From: Ectothiorhodospira haloalkaliphila ATCC 51935
GTDB lineage: Bacteria > Pseudomonadota > Gammaproteobacteria > Ectothiorhodospirales > Ectothiorhodospiraceae
Reading direction: 5' to 3'
Length of the DNA: 64,000 nucleotides
NCBI RefSeq assembly: GCF_000633935.1
Contig: NZ_KK214996.1
Span: 494,928 to 558,927, forward strand
Shown here: positions 36,292-46,788 of the stretch, in pieces
Position numbering within the stretch: the stretch's first letter is position 1
How the letters are laid out: the number at the start of each line of letters is the position of its first letter
The notes under the pieces: model-generated
What the model was told of the DNA's origin: nothing
Database searches by the model: none
What the model saw: the letters and a program-made list of their open reading frames with translations, nothing else
Program-made: the position numbers and the translations under genes

Positions 36292-38193
36292 TCAGAGGTT
36301 GTCCCGGTGGATCTTGATATCCGCCTGCGCCTGCAGGGACTCCAGCACCGCCTCGAAGTCCAGCGCACCATACAGGCCACGCAGATGACCGCGAGCACCG
36401 CTCAGTGCACGCTGATCCGGTTCCACGTTCCGTACCTCCTGCAGGGTCAGCAGCGCGTAGTCCCCGTCTTCCAGGCTCACGCCGCCCGCCGTGTGCCGCC
36501 CTTCCCGGGGCGCCGACAGACCAAAGGCCGTGCGCAGGATTTCGTTGGGCACGCGGGCATCCTCGCGGGTCACCGTGCGGTTCTCATCCAGTTCACCCGG
36601 CAGGCCCTGAGTCACCTGTGACAGGCTCTCGCCTTCCCTGAGGGCCTGCAGCAGCACCTCCCCGGCTTCTCGTGCCAATCGCGCGGATTCCTCGGCACGA
36701 ATCAGCTCGCGGATTTGATCCTCCACCTCTTCCAGAGGACGGGGCGTGGACGGCTCGTGCTCCTTGACTCGAATCACCAGGGCCCGGCCATCGGCCAACT
36801 CCAGTAGATCGCTGTTGCGCTCCTCCTGAAGCACCGGCGTGCTGAAGGCCGCCCGGCGCACTGCGTCCTGCTCGCCGATGCCCTCGCCTTCATCGCGGGT
36901 CAGCCAGTCGGTTTCACGGACTTCCAGACCCGTGGCATCCGCCACGGCGGCCAGACTGCGGGGATTTTCATAGGCCTGGGTGATCATCTGCTCGATGAGT
37001 TCGATCTGCCGGGATTCCACCTGACGGGCGCGGACCTCCTGTTCCACCTCGTCACGCACGGCCTCGAAGGGCTCCGATTCAGCAGGCTGGATCTCCGTCA
37101 GGCGCAGGATATGAAAACCTTCATTGGTCCGCACCGGCTGGCTGATCTCCCCCTCATCCATGGTGAACAGCACACCATCCAGGGCCGATCCCAGGTCCCC
37201 CCGTTGCAGATACCCCAGGTCGCCACCATCACCGGCGCTGAAGTCATCCTCGGAGGCCTCCCGAGCCACCGACTCGAAGTCTTCACCTTCATCGATACGG
37301 GCGCGCAACTCCCGGGCCTTGCTGCGCAACGCCTCCACCTGGGCATCATCCGCATCCCGGGGCACGCGCACCAGGATGTGCGCCGCGCGGCGCTCCTCCG
37401 GCGAGGTGAAACGATCCAGTTCCTGACGATAATGACGCCGCAGTTCCGATTCGGACACACTCAACTCCGATTCCAGGCGCCCCAGATCCAGTTCCACATA
37501 ACTCAGGCGCACCCGCTCCGGCGTGCGGAAGCGCTCTTCATTCTGGGCATAGTAGGCCTGTACCTGGTCATCATCGATATTCACCTCCCGGGCATAGTCC
37601 TCGGCAGGGATGATGAAATAACTCAGGGTGCGCTCCTGGTTGCTCAGGCGCAGGTACTCTCGCACCTCGGCGTCGGTGACCAGGGCCGAGTTGCGAACTC
37701 CCGCCTCGAACTGCTCCAGACGCAGACCCTGTGCCACATCGGCCTCGAAAGCGCCGCGGCTGATACGCTGAGCCTCCAGCAGCCTTTGATAGCGCTCGGG
37801 GTCGAAAACACCGTTCTGATGGAACACTTCAATGCCGGACAACTCCCTGGCGACCGCTTGCTGGCTGATGGTGAAACCACGCTCGCTCACGATCTGCCTG
37901 ACCAACTCACGCCGGATCACGGATTGCAGAGCGTGCTCCCGCAGGGCCTGTTCATCCAGGACACCGTCGGGCAGACGTCCACCAAAAAACTGCGCCATCT
38001 GGTCGCGCTGACGCTGCACCTCCCGCTGCAACTCCCGGGTGGTGATCTCGGTGCCGTTGACCTCGGCCGCCACCAGGCGGGCGCCGCCACCGAAATACTC
38101 GTGAACCCCCCAAAGAGCAAACGGGATGGTGATCATGATGATGATGGCGTAGGCGAACCAGCCCGACGCCTTGTCGCGAATTTTCAGAAGCAT
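36292..38193 (-). CDS. ppiD: Periplasmic folding chaperone PpiD
   Basis: PpiD is an inner-membrane-anchored, periplasmic SurA-like chaperone near the Sec translocon. The 633-residue product (E. coli 623) begins MLLKIRDKASGWFAYAIIIM with one membrane helix (about residues 12-32). A SurA-N-like chaperone domain follows, with IRRELVRQIVSERGFTISQQ. The parvulin domain near 265-360 includes RAAHILVRV, SAGDGGDLGYLQRGDL and TNEGFHILRL. In E. coli the parvulin domain is catalytically inactive. It lies downstream of hupB and two tRNA genes, as in other gammaproteobacteria. Confidence 0.96.
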   Translation of the reverse strand: MLLKIRDKASGWFAYAIIIMITIPFALWGVHEYFGGGARLVAAEVNGTEITTRELQREVQRQRDQMAQFFGGRLPDGVLDEQALREHALQSVIRRELVRQIVSERGFTISQQAVARELSGIEVFHQNGVFDPERYQRLLEAQRISRGAFEADVAQGLRLEQFEAGVRNSALVTDAEVREYLRLSNQERTLSYFIIPAEDYAREVNIDDDQVQAYYAQNEERFRTPERVRLSYVELDLGRLESELSVSESELRRHYRQELDRFTSPEERRAAHILVRVPRDADDAQVEALRSKARELRARIDEGEDFESVAREASEDDFSAGDGGDLGYLQRGDLGSALDGVLFTMDEGEISQPVRTNEGFHILRLTEIQPAESEPFEAVRDEVEQEVRARQVESRQIELIEQMITQAYENPRSLAAVADATGLEVRETDWLTRDEGEGIGEQDAVRRAAFSTPVLQEERNSDLLELADGRALVIRVKEHEPSTPRPLEEVEDQIRELIRAEESARLAREAGEVLLQALREGESLSQVTQGLPGELDENRTVTREDARVPNEILRTAFGLSAPREGRHTAGGVSLEDGDYALLTLQEVRNVEPDQRALSGARGHLRGLYGALDFEAVLESLQAQADIKIHRDNL

Positions 38194-38295
38194 GGGGTAT
38201 TAGCTATCCAACAACGGAAAGTGAGGTCCATGATACCCAAAAGCGCATCGGGTTTCGCGGGGGAGGTGAGCAGATCCAAAGGGGAGCCAGAAAGC

Positions 38296-38323
38296 AAAAA
38301 GGGTGCCCTGAGGCACCCTTTTT
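38296..38323 (-). terminator. Rho-independent terminator after tRNA-Asp
   Basis: On the minus strand a 12-bp stem (AAAAAGGGTGCC and complement) with a 4-base loop ends in a run of T, 9 bases after the tRNA-Asp CCA end. It should end the hupB-tRNA transcript before ppiD. Confidence 0.9.
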
Positions 38324-38332
38324 GTTTGAATA

Positions 38333-38409
38333 TGGCGGAGCGGACGGGACTCGAACCCGCGACCCCCGGCGTGACAGGCCGGTATTCTAACCAACTGAAC
38401 TACCGCTCC
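38333..38409 (-). tRNA. tRNA-Asp (GTC)
   Basis: A 77-nt cloverleaf with acceptor GGAGCGG paired to CCGCTCC, encoded CCA, T-loop GGTTCGAGTCC, and anticodon loop CTGTCAC giving anticodon GTC. It is followed by a strong terminator. Confidence 0.98.
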
Positions 38410-38454
38410 AAATTGTAATCTAATGCTACCAGAATTCTTCTGGAATGAACACCT

Positions 38455-38530
38455 TGGTGGGTGCTGAGGGGATCGAACCCCCGACATTCGCCTTGTAAGG
38501 GCGACGCTCTACCAGCTGAGCTAAGCACCC
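38455..38530 (-). tRNA. tRNA-Val (TAC)
   Basis: A 76-nt cloverleaf with acceptor GGGTGCT/AGCACCC, encoded CCA, T-loop GGTTCGATCC, and anticodon loop CTTACAA giving anticodon TAC. Its 5' end is 12 bases after the hupB stop, so it may be processed from the hupB transcript. Confidence 0.98.
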
Positions 38531-38542
38531 GATGAAAGCGCG

Positions 38543-38815
38543 CTAGTTTACAGCATCTTTCAGTGCTTTACCAGCCTTAAAGCTCGGGACTTTCGAAGCC
38601 GGGATCTGGATGGTGTCGCCGGTGCGCGGGTTGCGGCCGCTGCGGGCATCGCGCTCACGAACCAGGAAGGTTCCGAAACCGACGATTGTCACCTGATCAC
38701 CTTGGCGGAGTGTATCAGAAATCACATCAACAATGGAATCCACCGCACGCGCGGCTGCAGCCTTGGGGAGGTCGGCGGAGCTGGCGACGGCGTCAATGAG
38801 TTCGGATTTATTCAT
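38543..38815 (-). CDS. hupB: DNA-binding protein HU, beta type
   Basis: HU is a nucleoid-associated dimer that bends DNA. The 90-residue product starts [20 protein letters not shown] and has the beta-arm signature [20 protein letters not shown] (about residues 45-64) with the intercalating-Pro region [14 protein letters not shown]. It has the usual position between lon and ppiD. GAAGG lies 10 bases before the start. Confidence 0.98.
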   Translation of the reverse strand: MNKSELIDAVASSADLPKAAAARAVDSIVDVISDTLRQGDQVTIVGFGTFLVRERDARSGRNPRTGDTIQIPASKVPSFKAGKALKDAVN

Positions 38816-38981
38816 TCAGTTGTACCTTCAGTTAGGCAATAGCGTGGACGAAGCGCGTGGCGTCTCGCCGAGTCAAGGGAAATAGCCAGCCTGAGCGCCT
38901 GAAAAAAACGGGCGGCACGGACTCGGTTCGTCAGAGGTTACAGGGATTTATTGTTATGGGCGCTTGGACAAGAACGCGGAC

Positions 38982-39011
38982 TTTATACCAAGCGCATTTC
39001 GAAGCTGTCAA
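38982..39011 (-). promoter_or_regulatory. Sigma-70-type promoter for hupB
   Basis: On the minus strand TTGACA (39011-39006), an 18-base spacer and TATAAA (38987-38982) give a near-consensus promoter. The predicted leader to hupB is about 160 bases. The 339-bp lon-hupB gap holds this promoter and the long hairpin at 39068; no coding sequence is apparent. Confidence 0.75.
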
Positions 39012-39067
39012 CAACGCGCCCGGGCCGCAAAGCCCCGCGCAGCGCCGTTTGTGGCCATTATCAAGAA

Positions 39068-39124
39068 CCTGCGCGCACACCCTCGGGCTGTCCTTGCGGA
39101 CGCGTCCGAGGCTGTGCGCGCAGG
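39068..39124. repeat. Long imperfect hairpin between lon and hupB
   Basis: Two 19-base arms beginning CCTGCGCGCACA (one mismatch) enclose an inner GTCC-TTGC-GGAC stem-loop, giving a 57-base structured element 30 bases after the lon stop. There is no T-tract on either side, so simple intrinsic termination is not assured. It lies just upstream of the hupB promoter. Confidence 0.7.
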
Positions 39125-39154
39125 CAACTCCCGACAAAACGCCGGGGTCAGGCG

Positions 39155-41593
39155 CTAGTGGTGCGGCACGCGGCCTGTGGATCCCTTGCCGGCGGGCTTG
39201 GCTGCCACCTCCGGTTTCTCCGGGGCCTCTTCCTCGGCACCGGCCGGACGCTCCTTGAGCGCAATGGCCAGCACCTCGTCAATCCAGCGCACCGGGCGGA
39301 TATCCAGACGGCTCTTGATGTTCTTGGGGATATCCGCCAGATCCTTCTCGTTCTCATGAGGAATCAGCACGGTCTCGATACCGCCCCGGTGGGCCGCCAG
39401 CAACTTCTCCTTGAGGCCGCCGATGGGCAGCACCTCGCCCCGCAGGGTGATCTCCCCGGTCATGGCCACATCGGAGCGCACCGGGATCCCCGTGAGCGAC
39501 GAGACAATGGCCGTACACATGCCAATACCGGCGCTGGGACCATCCTTGGGCGTGGCCCCCTCGGGCACGTGGATGTGGATGTCCTTCTTCTCGTGGAAGT
39601 CCTCGGCAATGCCCAGGGTCTGGCAACGACTGCGCACCACGGTCATGGCTGCCTGAATGGACTCCTGCATCACGTCCCCGAGCTTGCCGGTGTGGATGCA
39701 CTTGCCCTTGCCGGGTACCACAGCCGCCTCGATGGTGAGCAACTCGCCACCCACCTCGGTCCAGGCCAGACCGGTCACCTGCCCCACCTGATCGTGCTCC
39801 TCGGCCACACCGTAGCGGAAACGCCGCACACCCAGGTACTTGTCCAGGTTCTTGGGCGAGACCACGGTCTTGCGGTCCGAGGCCTTGATCAGATGGGTCT
39901 TCACCACCTTGCGGCAGATCTTGGAGATCTCACGTTCCAGGTTACGCACCCCCGACTCGCGGGTGTAGTAACGCACGACATCGCGGATGGCCGCCTCACT
40001 GATGTTCAGCTCATCCTCCTTCAGGCCGTTGTTCTTCATCTGCTTGGGCACCAGGTAATTCTGGGCGATGCTGGTCTTCTCATCCTCCGTGTAGCCGGGC
40101 AGACGGATCACCTCCATGCGGTCCAGCAACGGACCGGGAATGTTCATGCTGTTGGCCGTGGCCACGAACATGGTGTCCGACAGGTCAAAATCCACCTCCA
40201 GATAGTGATCCGCGAAGGTGCTGTTCTGCTCAGGGTCCAGCACTTCCAGCAGGGCCGAAGCCGGGTCGCCCCGGAAGTCCATGGCCATCTTGTCGATCTC
40301 ATCCAGCAGGAACAGCGGATTACGCGTACCCGCCTTGGACAGGTTCTGAACGATCTTGCCCGGCAGGGCGCCAATGTAGGTACGCCGGTGACCACGGATC
40401 TCGGCCTCGTCGCGCACCCCACCCAGGGACATGCGGGTGAACTTGCGATTGGTGGCCCGGGCGATGGAACGCCCCAGGGACGTCTTGCCCACCCCCGGCG
40501 GGCCCACCAGGCACAGGATGGGGCCCTTGAGCTTGCGCACACGCTGCTGCACGGCCAGGTACTCGAGGATGCGCTCCTTCACCTTTTCAAGACCGTAGTG
40601 ATCCTCGTCCAGAACCCGCTGGGCCTCCTCGATGTCGTTGCGCACCTTGGAGCGCTTCTTCCAGGGCACGCTGGTGAGCCATTCCACGTAGTTGCGCACC
40701 ACCGTGGCCTCGGCCGACATGGGTGACATCATCTTGAGCTTGTTGAGCTCGTTCTGGGCCTTCTGCTTGGCCTCCTTGGGCATGCCGGCCTTTTCCACCC
40801 GGCGCTGCAGCTCCTCGAACTCGTTGGGGGCATCTTCCAGGTCGCCCAGCTCCTTCTGGATGGCCTTCATCTGCTCATTGAGGTAGTACTCGCGCTGGCT
40901 CTTCTCCATCTGCTGCTTCACGCGGCCGCGAATGCGCTTCTCGATCTGCAGGATGTCGATCTCCCCTTCGATCAGGGACATCAGGTGCTCCAGGCGAGTG
41001 CGCACGTCATCCACCTCGAGGATCTTCTGCTTCTCCTCGATCTTCAGGGACATGTGCGCGGCGATGGTATCTGCCAGGCGCGCAGCGTCCTCGATGCCCG
41101 CCAGGGAAGTGAGGATCTCGGGCGGGATTTTCTTGTTGAGCTTCACATACTGGTCAAAGAGATTGAGCACCGAACGTGTGAGCACTTCCATCTCCCGCTC
41201 GTCGACGCTGGTCTCCTGAGGGATCATGGAAATCTGTGCCGAGAAATGCTCCTCGCCATCGGTGAGTTCCATCACCCGCGCCCGCTCCGAGCCTTCCACC
41301 AGGACCTTGATGGTCCCATCGGGCAGCTTGAGCAGTTGCAGGATGGTGGACAGGGTGCCCACCCGGTGGATCTCTTTCGCCGATGGCTCGTCCACCTCGG
41401 CGCTCTTCTGGGCCACCAGAAGGATCTGCTTGTTGTTTTCCATGGCGGTGTCCAGCGCCCGAATGGACTTCTCGCGACCTACGAAGAGCGGGATCACCAT
41501 ATGGGGATAGACCACCACGTCCCGCAGCGGCAGGACGGGCACCGTCTGGATGGGCTCGTTGGTGGCTGCTTGGGTCTTCTGTTCGTTATCCAT
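39155..41593 (-). CDS. lon: ATP-dependent protease Lon
   Basis: Lon is a cytoplasmic AAA+ serine protease degrading misfolded and regulatory proteins. The start [20 protein letters not shown] at 41593 gives 812 residues (E. coli 784). The N-domain begins [20 protein letters not shown], Walker A is [15 protein letters not shown] and Walker B is [10 protein letters not shown]. The protease domain has the catalytic Ser in [10 protein letters not shown] and Lys in [14 protein letters not shown]. Upstream are clpX, clpP and tig on the same strand, the canonical order. Confidence 0.98.
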   Translation of the reverse strand: MDNEQKTQAATNEPIQTVPVLPLRDVVVYPHMVIPLFVGREKSIRALDTAMENNKQILLVAQKSAEVDEPSAKEIHRVGTLSTILQLLKLPDGTIKVLVEGSERARVMELTDGEEHFSAQISMIPQETSVDEREMEVLTRSVLNLFDQYVKLNKKIPPEILTSLAGIEDAARLADTIAAHMSLKIEEKQKILEVDDVRTRLEHLMSLIEGEIDILQIEKRIRGRVKQQMEKSQREYYLNEQMKAIQKELGDLEDAPNEFEELQRRVEKAGMPKEAKQKAQNELNKLKMMSPMSAEATVVRNYVEWLTSVPWKKRSKVRNDIEEAQRVLDEDHYGLEKVKERILEYLAVQQRVRKLKGPILCLVGPPGVGKTSLGRSIARATNRKFTRMSLGGVRDEAEIRGHRRTYIGALPGKIVQNLSKAGTRNPLFLLDEIDKMAMDFRGDPASALLEVLDPEQNSTFADHYLEVDFDLSDTMFVATANSMNIPGPLLDRMEVIRLPGYTEDEKTSIAQNYLVPKQMKNNGLKEDELNISEAAIRDVVRYYTRESGVRNLEREISKICRKVVKTHLIKASDRKTVVSPKNLDKYLGVRRFRYGVAEEHDQVGQVTGLAWTEVGGELLTIEAAVVPGKGKCIHTGKLGDVMQESIQAAMTVVRSRCQTLGIAEDFHEKKDIHIHVPEGATPKDGPSAGIGMCTAIVSSLTGIPVRSDVAMTGEITLRGEVLPIGGLKEKLLAAHRGGIETVLIPHENEKDLADIPKNIKSRLDIRPVRWIDEVLAIALKERPAGAEEEAPEKPEVAAKPAGKGSTGRVPHH

Positions 41594-41789
41594 GGTGCTT
41601 GGGTCTCGTCTGGATTCGGTATGGGCCCCCGCCGATCCACGGCGCGCGGGGGGTGGCACGCGCCAATACCTTATTTGATGGGTATGTTAACGGCGAATTC
41701 AAGGACCAAAGGAAAAAAAGCCGGAAATTCCAGCCTGGGAGGGTCAAAACGAGAGAAAAGGGGGGTGAATGGTGAGAAAAACCAGAACA

Positions 41790-41815
41790 GGGGGGCAGAT
41801 CTGAATCTGCCCCCC
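41790..41815 (-). terminator. Terminator-like hairpin downstream of clpX
   Basis: GGGGGGCAGAT and its complement form an 11-bp stem with a 4-base loop about 30 bases beyond the clpX stop. On the minus strand it is followed by TGTTCTGGTTTTTC. It lies in the 252-bp clpX-lon gap, where lon must have its own promoter if this terminates; I could not fix a clear lon promoter. Confidence 0.65.
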
Positions 41816-41845
41816 CTTTGGCCAGCATGGCGCCGGGGATACCGA

Positions 41846-43120
41846 TCAGTCCGACGCGGCCTTCTGGTAGTCGGAGTTCTCGTAGATCAGATAGGGCTTG
41901 GCGTCCCCCATGATCACTGCATCATCAATGACCACCTTGGAGACATTCTCCGTGGAGGGGATCTCGTACATGCTGTCCAGGAGCACCTGCTCCAGAATGG
42001 TGCGCAGACCACGGGCACCCGTCTTGCGCTCCATGGCCTTCCTGGCCACGGCCCGCAGGGCATCCTCGCGGAACTCGATCTCCACCCCTTCCATCTCGAA
42101 CAGCTTGCGATACTGCTTGGTCAGGGCGTTCTTGGGCTCGGTGAGGATGCGGATCAGGGCATCTGAATCCAGCTCCTCCAGCGTGGCCACCAGAGGCAGC
42201 CGACCCACGAACTCGGGGATCAGACCGAACTTGACCAGGTCCTCCGGCTCCACGCCAAACAGCACCTGGGAACTGGAACGGGATTCATCCTTGGCCTTCA
42301 CCTCGGCAGAGAAGCCGATACCGCCCTTCTCGGTGCGGTCCCGAATGACCTTTTCCAGGCCGGAGAACGCCCCGCCCACGATGAACAGGATGTTGCGCGT
42401 ATCCACCTGCAGGAATTCCTGCTGAGGGTGCTTGCGGCCACCCTGGGGCGGCACCGACGCCACGGTGCCCTCGATCAGCTTCAGGAGTGCCTGCTGCACA
42501 CCCTCGCCGGATACATCACGGGTGATGGAGGGGTTGTCGGACTTGCGGGAGATCTTGTCGATCTCATCGATGTAGACGATACCCGTCTGGGCCTTTTCCA
42601 CATCGTAGTCGCATTTTTGCAGCAGCTTCTGGATGATGTTCTCCACATCCTCGCCCACGTACCCCGCCTCGGTGAGGGTGGTTGCATCGGCGATGGTGAA
42701 GGGAACATTCAGCAGGCGGGCGAGGGTCTCGGCCAGCAGGGTCTTGCCCGAGCCGGTGGGGCCAACGAGCAGGATGTTGCTCTTGGCCAGCTCCACGTCG
42801 TCCTTGCCGCTCTTGGCTTCCAGACGCTTGTAATGGTTGTACACGGCCACGGAGAGGATCTTCTTGGCCCGCTCCTGACCAATCACGTATTCGTCGAGAA
42901 TCTGGTTGATTTCGTGGGGCGTGGGCAACTTGCTGCCCGAGGCGGCCGCCTGCTCCTGCATCTCCTCACGGATGATGTCGTTGCACAGCTCCACGCACTC
43001 GTCGCAGATGAACACGGACGGACCCGCGATCAGCTTCCGCACCTCATGCTGGCTCTTGCCGCAAAAGGAGCAATAAAGCAGTTTCCCGCTGTCCGAATCC
43101 TTGCCTTTGTTGTCGCTCAT
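41846..43120 (-). CDS. clpX: ATP-dependent Clp protease ATP-binding subunit ClpX
   Basis: ClpX unfolds substrates, including ssrA-tagged proteins, and feeds them to ClpP. The start [20 protein letters not shown] at 43120 follows GAGG and gives 424 residues, the E. coli length. The N-terminal zinc-binding domain has [11 protein letters not shown] and ICDECVELC. Walker A is [15 protein letters not shown], Walker B is [10 protein letters not shown], and the ClpP-binding IGF-type loop is in the segment [11 protein letters not shown]. clpP is 111 bp upstream. Confidence 0.98.
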   Translation of the reverse strand: MSDNKGKDSDSGKLLYCSFCGKSQHEVRKLIAGPSVFICDECVELCNDIIREEMQEQAAASGSKLPTPHEINQILDEYVIGQERAKKILSVAVYNHYKRLEAKSGKDDVELAKSNILLVGPTGSGKTLLAETLARLLNVPFTIADATTLTEAGYVGEDVENIIQKLLQKCDYDVEKAQTGIVYIDEIDKISRKSDNPSITRDVSGEGVQQALLKLIEGTVASVPPQGGRKHPQQEFLQVDTRNILFIVGGAFSGLEKVIRDRTEKGGIGFSAEVKAKDESRSSSQVLFGVEPEDLVKFGLIPEFVGRLPLVATLEELDSDALIRILTEPKNALTKQYRKLFEMEGVEIEFREDALRAVARKAMERKTGARGLRTILEQVLLDSMYEIPSTENVSKVVIDDAVIMGDAKPYLIYENSDYQKAASD

Positions 43121-43231
43121 CGCCGACCTCAATTCGTACCGTTCGGTTACACCTTGCCCCTTTTATCAGCAGGATGCAAGCCGCCCGCGGGCAGGGTTAT
43201 TGGGTGCCGGAGCGCGCCCGGCACCCGACTA

Positions 43232-43879
43232 TCAGGGCTTCGCCGGCGGCGTGCGGACGTCGAGCACCTTGTCCACAATGCCGTATTCCTGGCTCTCCGG
43301 GCCACTCAGGAAACGATCCCGCTCGGTATCCTCGGCGATACGCTCAATGGACTGCCCCGTGTGGCGGGCCAGGATGCCATTGAGTTGATCCCGAACCTTC
43401 AGGATTTCCCGGGCGTGGATATCGATGTCCGTGGCCTGACCCTGGAAACCACCCAGAGGCTGGTGGATCATCACCCGCGAATGGGGCAGGCAGTAACGCT
43501 TGCCCTTGGCGCCACCGGCCAACAGAACGGCACCCATGCTGGCAGCCTGACCGATGCACAGGGTGCTCACGTCCGGCTTGATGAACTGCATGGTGTCGTA
43601 GATGGCCAGGCCGGCGGTGACCACACCGCCCGGCGAATTGATGTAGAGGCTGATGTCCTTGTCGGGGTTCTCCGACTCCAGGAACAGCATCTGGGCCACG
43701 ATCACGTTGGCCATGTAGTCTTCCACCGGACCCACGGCAAAGATCACCCGCTCCTTGAGCAGGCGTGAGTAAATATCATAGGCGCGTTCGCCACGGGCGG
43801 TCTGTTCGACCACCATGGGCACCAGGTTCAGGGCCCGGGTATCCTGGGCCCCACCACTTGTCAAACCATCATCTTGCAT
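43232..43879 (-). CDS. clpP: ATP-dependent Clp protease proteolytic subunit
   Basis: ClpP forms the tetradecameric serine protease chamber. The start [20 protein letters not shown] at 43879 gives 215 residues. The catalytic Ser is in [14 protein letters not shown], the His in [14 protein letters not shown] and the Asp in the C-terminal RDRFLSGPE region. The ATG overlaps the tig stop by one base (TGATG), so ClpP translation is coupled to trigger factor. Confidence 0.98.
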   Translation of the reverse strand: MQDDGLTSGGAQDTRALNLVPMVVEQTARGERAYDIYSRLLKERVIFAVGPVEDYMANVIVAQMLFLESENPDKDISLYINSPGGVVTAGLAIYDTMQFIKPDVSTLCIGQAASMGAVLLAGGAKGKRYCLPHSRVMIHQPLGGFQGQATDIDIHAREILKVRDQLNGILARHTGQSIERIAEDTERDRFLSGPESQEYGIVDKVLDVRTPPAKP

Positions 43880-45189
43880 CAGGCCTGATTCTCCTGGGAA
43901 GGATTCATGAGGGCGTCGAAACTCATGGGTTCGTCGCTGACCTCGCACTGGGCCAGCACCCATTCGACCACCTGCTGCTCAAGCACCATGGCTTCCAATC
44001 CGCTCATGGCCTGCTTGTTACCACGATAATAGCTGATCACTTGCTGCGGATCTTCATAACCGGCGGCCATGGCCTCCAGCTCGGCGGTGACCTTGTCCTG
44101 GTCCACCTTGATATCGTGCTGGCGAACGATCTCGCGGATCACCAGCCCCAGGCCAACGCGTCGCTCGGCGTCTGCCTTGAACTGCTCGTCGGGCAGCTGC
44201 GGCGCCCCTTCCTGGTTCATGCCGTAGCGGGACTGAGTCTGCTCGCGCAGGCGGTTGATCTCTTCCTGCACGATGGCTGACGGCAGATCGACGGAGTTAC
44301 GCTCCAGCAGGGCGTCCATGACCTGGTCCTTGACCCGCGCCTTGACCGCCTGCCCCATCTCGCGGGACATGTTGTTCTTCACTTCCTCGCGCAGCTTCTC
44401 CATGCCGCCCTCTTCCACTCCGAAGGCCTTGGCGAACTCGTCGTTCAGCTCCGGCAGGGAAGGCTCCTGGACCTTCTTCACGGTGAGCGCAAACTCGGCC
44501 GTGCGGCCTGCCAGGTGTTCGGCCGGGTAATCCTCGGGGAAGTTCACCTCGATGGTCTTTTCCTCACCGGGGTTCACGCCAGGCAGCTGGTCTTCAAAGT
44601 CTTTGATCATGCGACCCTGGCCCAGTTCAATCGGCACGTCCTCGGCCTCGCCACCCTCGAAGGCCTCGCCATCCAGGGTGCCCTTGAAGTCCACCACCAC
44701 CTGGTCTCCTTCAGCGGCCGGGCGCTCCACATCCACCCACTCACGGCGCTGCTTGCGCAGGGACTCGATCACCTTGTCCACGTCCGCCTCGGTGATCTCC
44801 ACCTGAGGACGCTTGATCTGGGCGCCGGACATGTCGGCAGGCTGCACCTCGGGGAACACCTCGAAGGTGGCCACATATTCCAGCGGCTGACCCGCCTCCA
44901 TGGACTGGGGCTCGATGTCCGGGGTGCCGGCGGGGATGATGCGTTCCTGAGCCAGGGCCTCCTGGTAGGAGGACTGCAGGATCTCGCCCAGAACTTCCTG
45001 ATACACACCTTCGCCGTAGCGCTTCTGCACCACCTTGAGGGGCACCTTGCCGGGACGGAAACCATCGATGCGCACGCGCTTGACCAGCGACTTGAGGCGA
45101 CGATCCACCTCTTCCTGAATGCGCTCGGCAGGCACCTGCACCGTCATCCGCCGCTCCAGGTTGCTCAGGGACTCCACTGATACTTGCAT
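43879..45189 (-). CDS. tig: Trigger factor
   Basis: Trigger factor is the ribosome-bound chaperone and peptidyl-prolyl isomerase at the nascent-chain exit. The 436-residue product (E. coli 432) has the ribosome-binding signature [12 protein letters not shown] near residue 43. The FKBP-type domain near 160-245 includes [20 protein letters not shown] and [20 protein letters not shown], and a C-terminal chaperone arm follows. It heads the tig-clpP-clpX group downstream of tRNA-Leu. Confidence 0.98.
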   Translation of the reverse strand: MQVSVESLSNLERRMTVQVPAERIQEEVDRRLKSLVKRVRIDGFRPGKVPLKVVQKRYGEGVYQEVLGEILQSSYQEALAQERIIPAGTPDIEPQSMEAGQPLEYVATFEVFPEVQPADMSGAQIKRPQVEITEADVDKVIESLRKQRREWVDVERPAAEGDQVVVDFKGTLDGEAFEGGEAEDVPIELGQGRMIKDFEDQLPGVNPGEEKTIEVNFPEDYPAEHLAGRTAEFALTVKKVQEPSLPELNDEFAKAFGVEEGGMEKLREEVKNNMSREMGQAVKARVKDQVMDALLERNSVDLPSAIVQEEINRLREQTQSRYGMNQEGAPQLPDEQFKADAERRVGLGLVIREIVRQHDIKVDQDKVTAELEAMAAGYEDPQQVISYYRGNKQAMSGLEAMVLEQQVVEWVLAQCEVSDEPMSFDALMNPSQENQA

Positions 45190-45300
45190 GGAATGAAAAC
45201 CTCTTCGCCTCTAAATTTTCGAATCTTGAGTCGTGGCAAACCCGGCGTCCCTTGGGGCGCCTTGCAGCCACTGCGGGCTCGACTTGCCAAACGCGTAAAT

Positions 45301-45386
45301 TGGTGCGAAAGGAGAGACTCGAACTCTCACGGGTTTTCCCCACTGGAACCTAAATCCAGCGCGTCTACCAGTTCCGCCACTTTCGC
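45301..45386 (-). tRNA. tRNA-Leu (TAG)
   Basis: An 86-nt class II tRNA with long variable arm (GTGGGGAAAACCCGT), acceptor GCGAAAG/CTTTCGC, encoded CCA, and anticodon loop TTTAGGT giving TAG. It lies about 110 bases upstream of tig. Confidence 0.97.
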
Positions 45387-45473
45387 ATGCATCCATTACC
45401 AACCGTGCAAACCCGGGATTATACAAGCACGCCACACGCACTATAACCCATTGCGCCGCCCGTGCCGCAGATA

Positions 45474-45505
45474 CGAAAAGGCCCGGCATGCGCCGGGCCT
45501 TTTCG
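45474..45505 (-). terminator. Terminator after the Pro-Arg-His-Lys tRNA group
   Basis: A perfect 14-bp stem (CGAAAAGGCCCGGC and complement) with a 4-base loop lies 12 bases beyond tRNA-Lys. The stem itself ends in CCTTTTCG on either strand. It separates the four-tRNA group from tRNA-Leu. Confidence 0.85.
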
Positions 45506-45517
45506 AAACACACAAAA

Positions 45518-45593
45518 TGGTGGGCCGTGAAGGACTTGAACCTTCAACCAATGGATTAAGAGTCCACTGCTCTACCAATTGAGCTAACGGCCC
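45518..45593 (-). tRNA. tRNA-Lys (CTT)
   Basis: A 76-nt cloverleaf with acceptor GGGCCGT/ACGGCCC, encoded CCA, and anticodon loop CTCTTAA giving CTT. It is the last of four clustered tRNA genes. Confidence 0.97.
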
Positions 45594-45652
45594 GTCTGAC
45601 TGGTACCCGCTTTCGGGTTACTGCCAGGGTCGCCAGATACCCTGCCAGAAGA

Positions 45653-45729
45653 TGGGGTGGCCGACGGGGCTCGAACCCGCGACAACCGGAATCACAATCC
45701 GGGACTCTACCATCTGAGCTACGGCCACC
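45653..45729 (-). tRNA. tRNA-His (GTG)
   Basis: A 77-nt tRNA with acceptor GTGGCCG/CGGCCAC, discriminator C and encoded CCA. The genome-encoded G at position -1 (45729) can pair with the discriminator, the His identity element. Anticodon loop ATTGTGA gives GTG. Confidence 0.97.
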
Positions 45730-45764
45730 ATCATTTTCAACACTGCCACCGGTCACCCGGCAAA

Positions 45765-45841
45765 TGGCGCGCCCGGCAGGACTCGAACCTGCAACCCTCG
45801 GCTTAGAAGGCCGATGCTCTATCCAGTTGAGCTACGGGCGC
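45765..45841 (-). tRNA. tRNA-Arg (TCT)
   Basis: A 77-nt cloverleaf with acceptor GCGCCCG/CGGGCGC, encoded CCA, and anticodon loop CTTCTAA giving TCT. Confidence 0.97.
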
Positions 45842-45868
45842 GGAGTCCACGCATCCTCCGGGTCTTTA

Positions 45869-45945
45869 TGGTCGGGGTAGAGGGATTCGAACCCCCGACA
45901 TCCTGCTCCCAAAGCAGGCGCGCTACCAGACTGCGCTATACCCCG
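45869..45945 (-). tRNA. tRNA-Pro (TGG)
   Basis: A 77-nt cloverleaf with acceptor CGGGGTA/TACCCCG, encoded CCA, and anticodon loop TTTGGGA giving TGG. It is first in the Pro-Arg-His-Lys transcript order on the minus strand. Confidence 0.97.
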
Positions 45946-46032
45946 GATTTCCCAACCTCACAAACAGCCGAGGCGACGCGGAAGCCGTGGATATTAAACC
46001 CATATTTCCACCGCGTCAATGCGCGAACAGGG

Positions 46033-46788
46033 TCAATCCCCTCCGGCACGCAGCATGCGCTTGCGCCGCCAGCGCAGCAGCGCCAGGCCCGGGCCGGACA
46101 GGGCATACAGCAAGAACCCCGTCCACAGCACCTTGGCCGGATCCAGGGCTGTCAGCATCACCGCGAAAAGCACCCCCAGCACGACAAAGAACGGCACGCG
46201 GTGACGAAAATCCATATCCTTGAAACTGAAGTAGGTGAGATTGCTCACCATGGCCGCACCGCTGAGCACCGTGAGCAGCAACGCGAGCAGGAACAGATCC
46301 TGACCCGCAAAGCCCAACTCATTCCATACCCACACCATCCCCATCAGCACGGCAGCCGCCGATGGACTCGGCAGCCCCTGGAAAAAACGCTTGTCGGAAC
46401 TACCCGCCTTCACATTGAACCGGGCCAGACGCAGGGCGGTGGCGGCGGCATAGAAAAAGGCCACCACCCAGCCCAGCTGCCCCAACCCCGACAGGGCCCA
46501 CAAATAGATGATGATGGCGGGCGCCACGCCAAAGGAGACCATGTCCGCCAGGGAGTCATACTCGGCCCCGAAGGCGGTCTGGGTCTGGGTCATGCGGGCC
46601 ACGCGCCCATCCACGCCATCCAGGATCATGGCCACGAAGATCGCCACTGCCGCCGCGGTGAACTGCCCCTCAAAGGCGGCGATAATGCCGTAGAAACCGG
46701 CAAACAGCGCCCCCGTGGTGAACAGGTTGGGCAGCAGGTAGATACCGCGCCGCCCCCGTGGGGGCGTTGCCTCACCTTCGTCGTTCAC
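46033..46788 (-). CDS. pssA: CDP-diacylglycerol-serine O-phosphatidyltransferase
   Basis: PssA makes phosphatidylserine from CDP-diacylglycerol and serine at the inner membrane. The 251-residue product is the small, integral-membrane (Bacillus-type) enzyme with the CDP-alcohol phosphotransferase motif DGVDGRVARMTQTQTAFGAE (DG-x2-AR-x8-G-x3-D-x3-D) near residue 57. Around seven or eight hydrophobic segments follow. The GTG start at 46788 overlaps the end of the psd-like gene by 4 bases, so the two steps of phosphatidylethanolamine synthesis appear coupled. Confidence 0.94.
   Translation of the reverse strand: MNDEGEATPPRGRRGIYLLPNLFTTGALFAGFYGIIAAFEGQFTAAAVAIFVAMILDGVDGRVARMTQTQTAFGAEYDSLADMVSFGVAPAIIIYLWALSGLGQLGWVVAFFYAAATALRLARFNVKAGSSDKRFFQGLPSPSAAAVLMGMVWVWNELGFAGQDLFLLALLLTVLSGAAMVSNLTYFSFKDMDFRHRVPFFVVLGVLFAVMLTALDPAKVLWTGFLLYALSGPGLALLRWRRKRMLRAGGD

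Noticed and set aside
45301-45945. The tRNA cluster as an island attachment site
   Set aside because: No integrase gene and no repeated tRNA 3' end was seen, and the defence island lies 5 kb away beyond the ilv operon.
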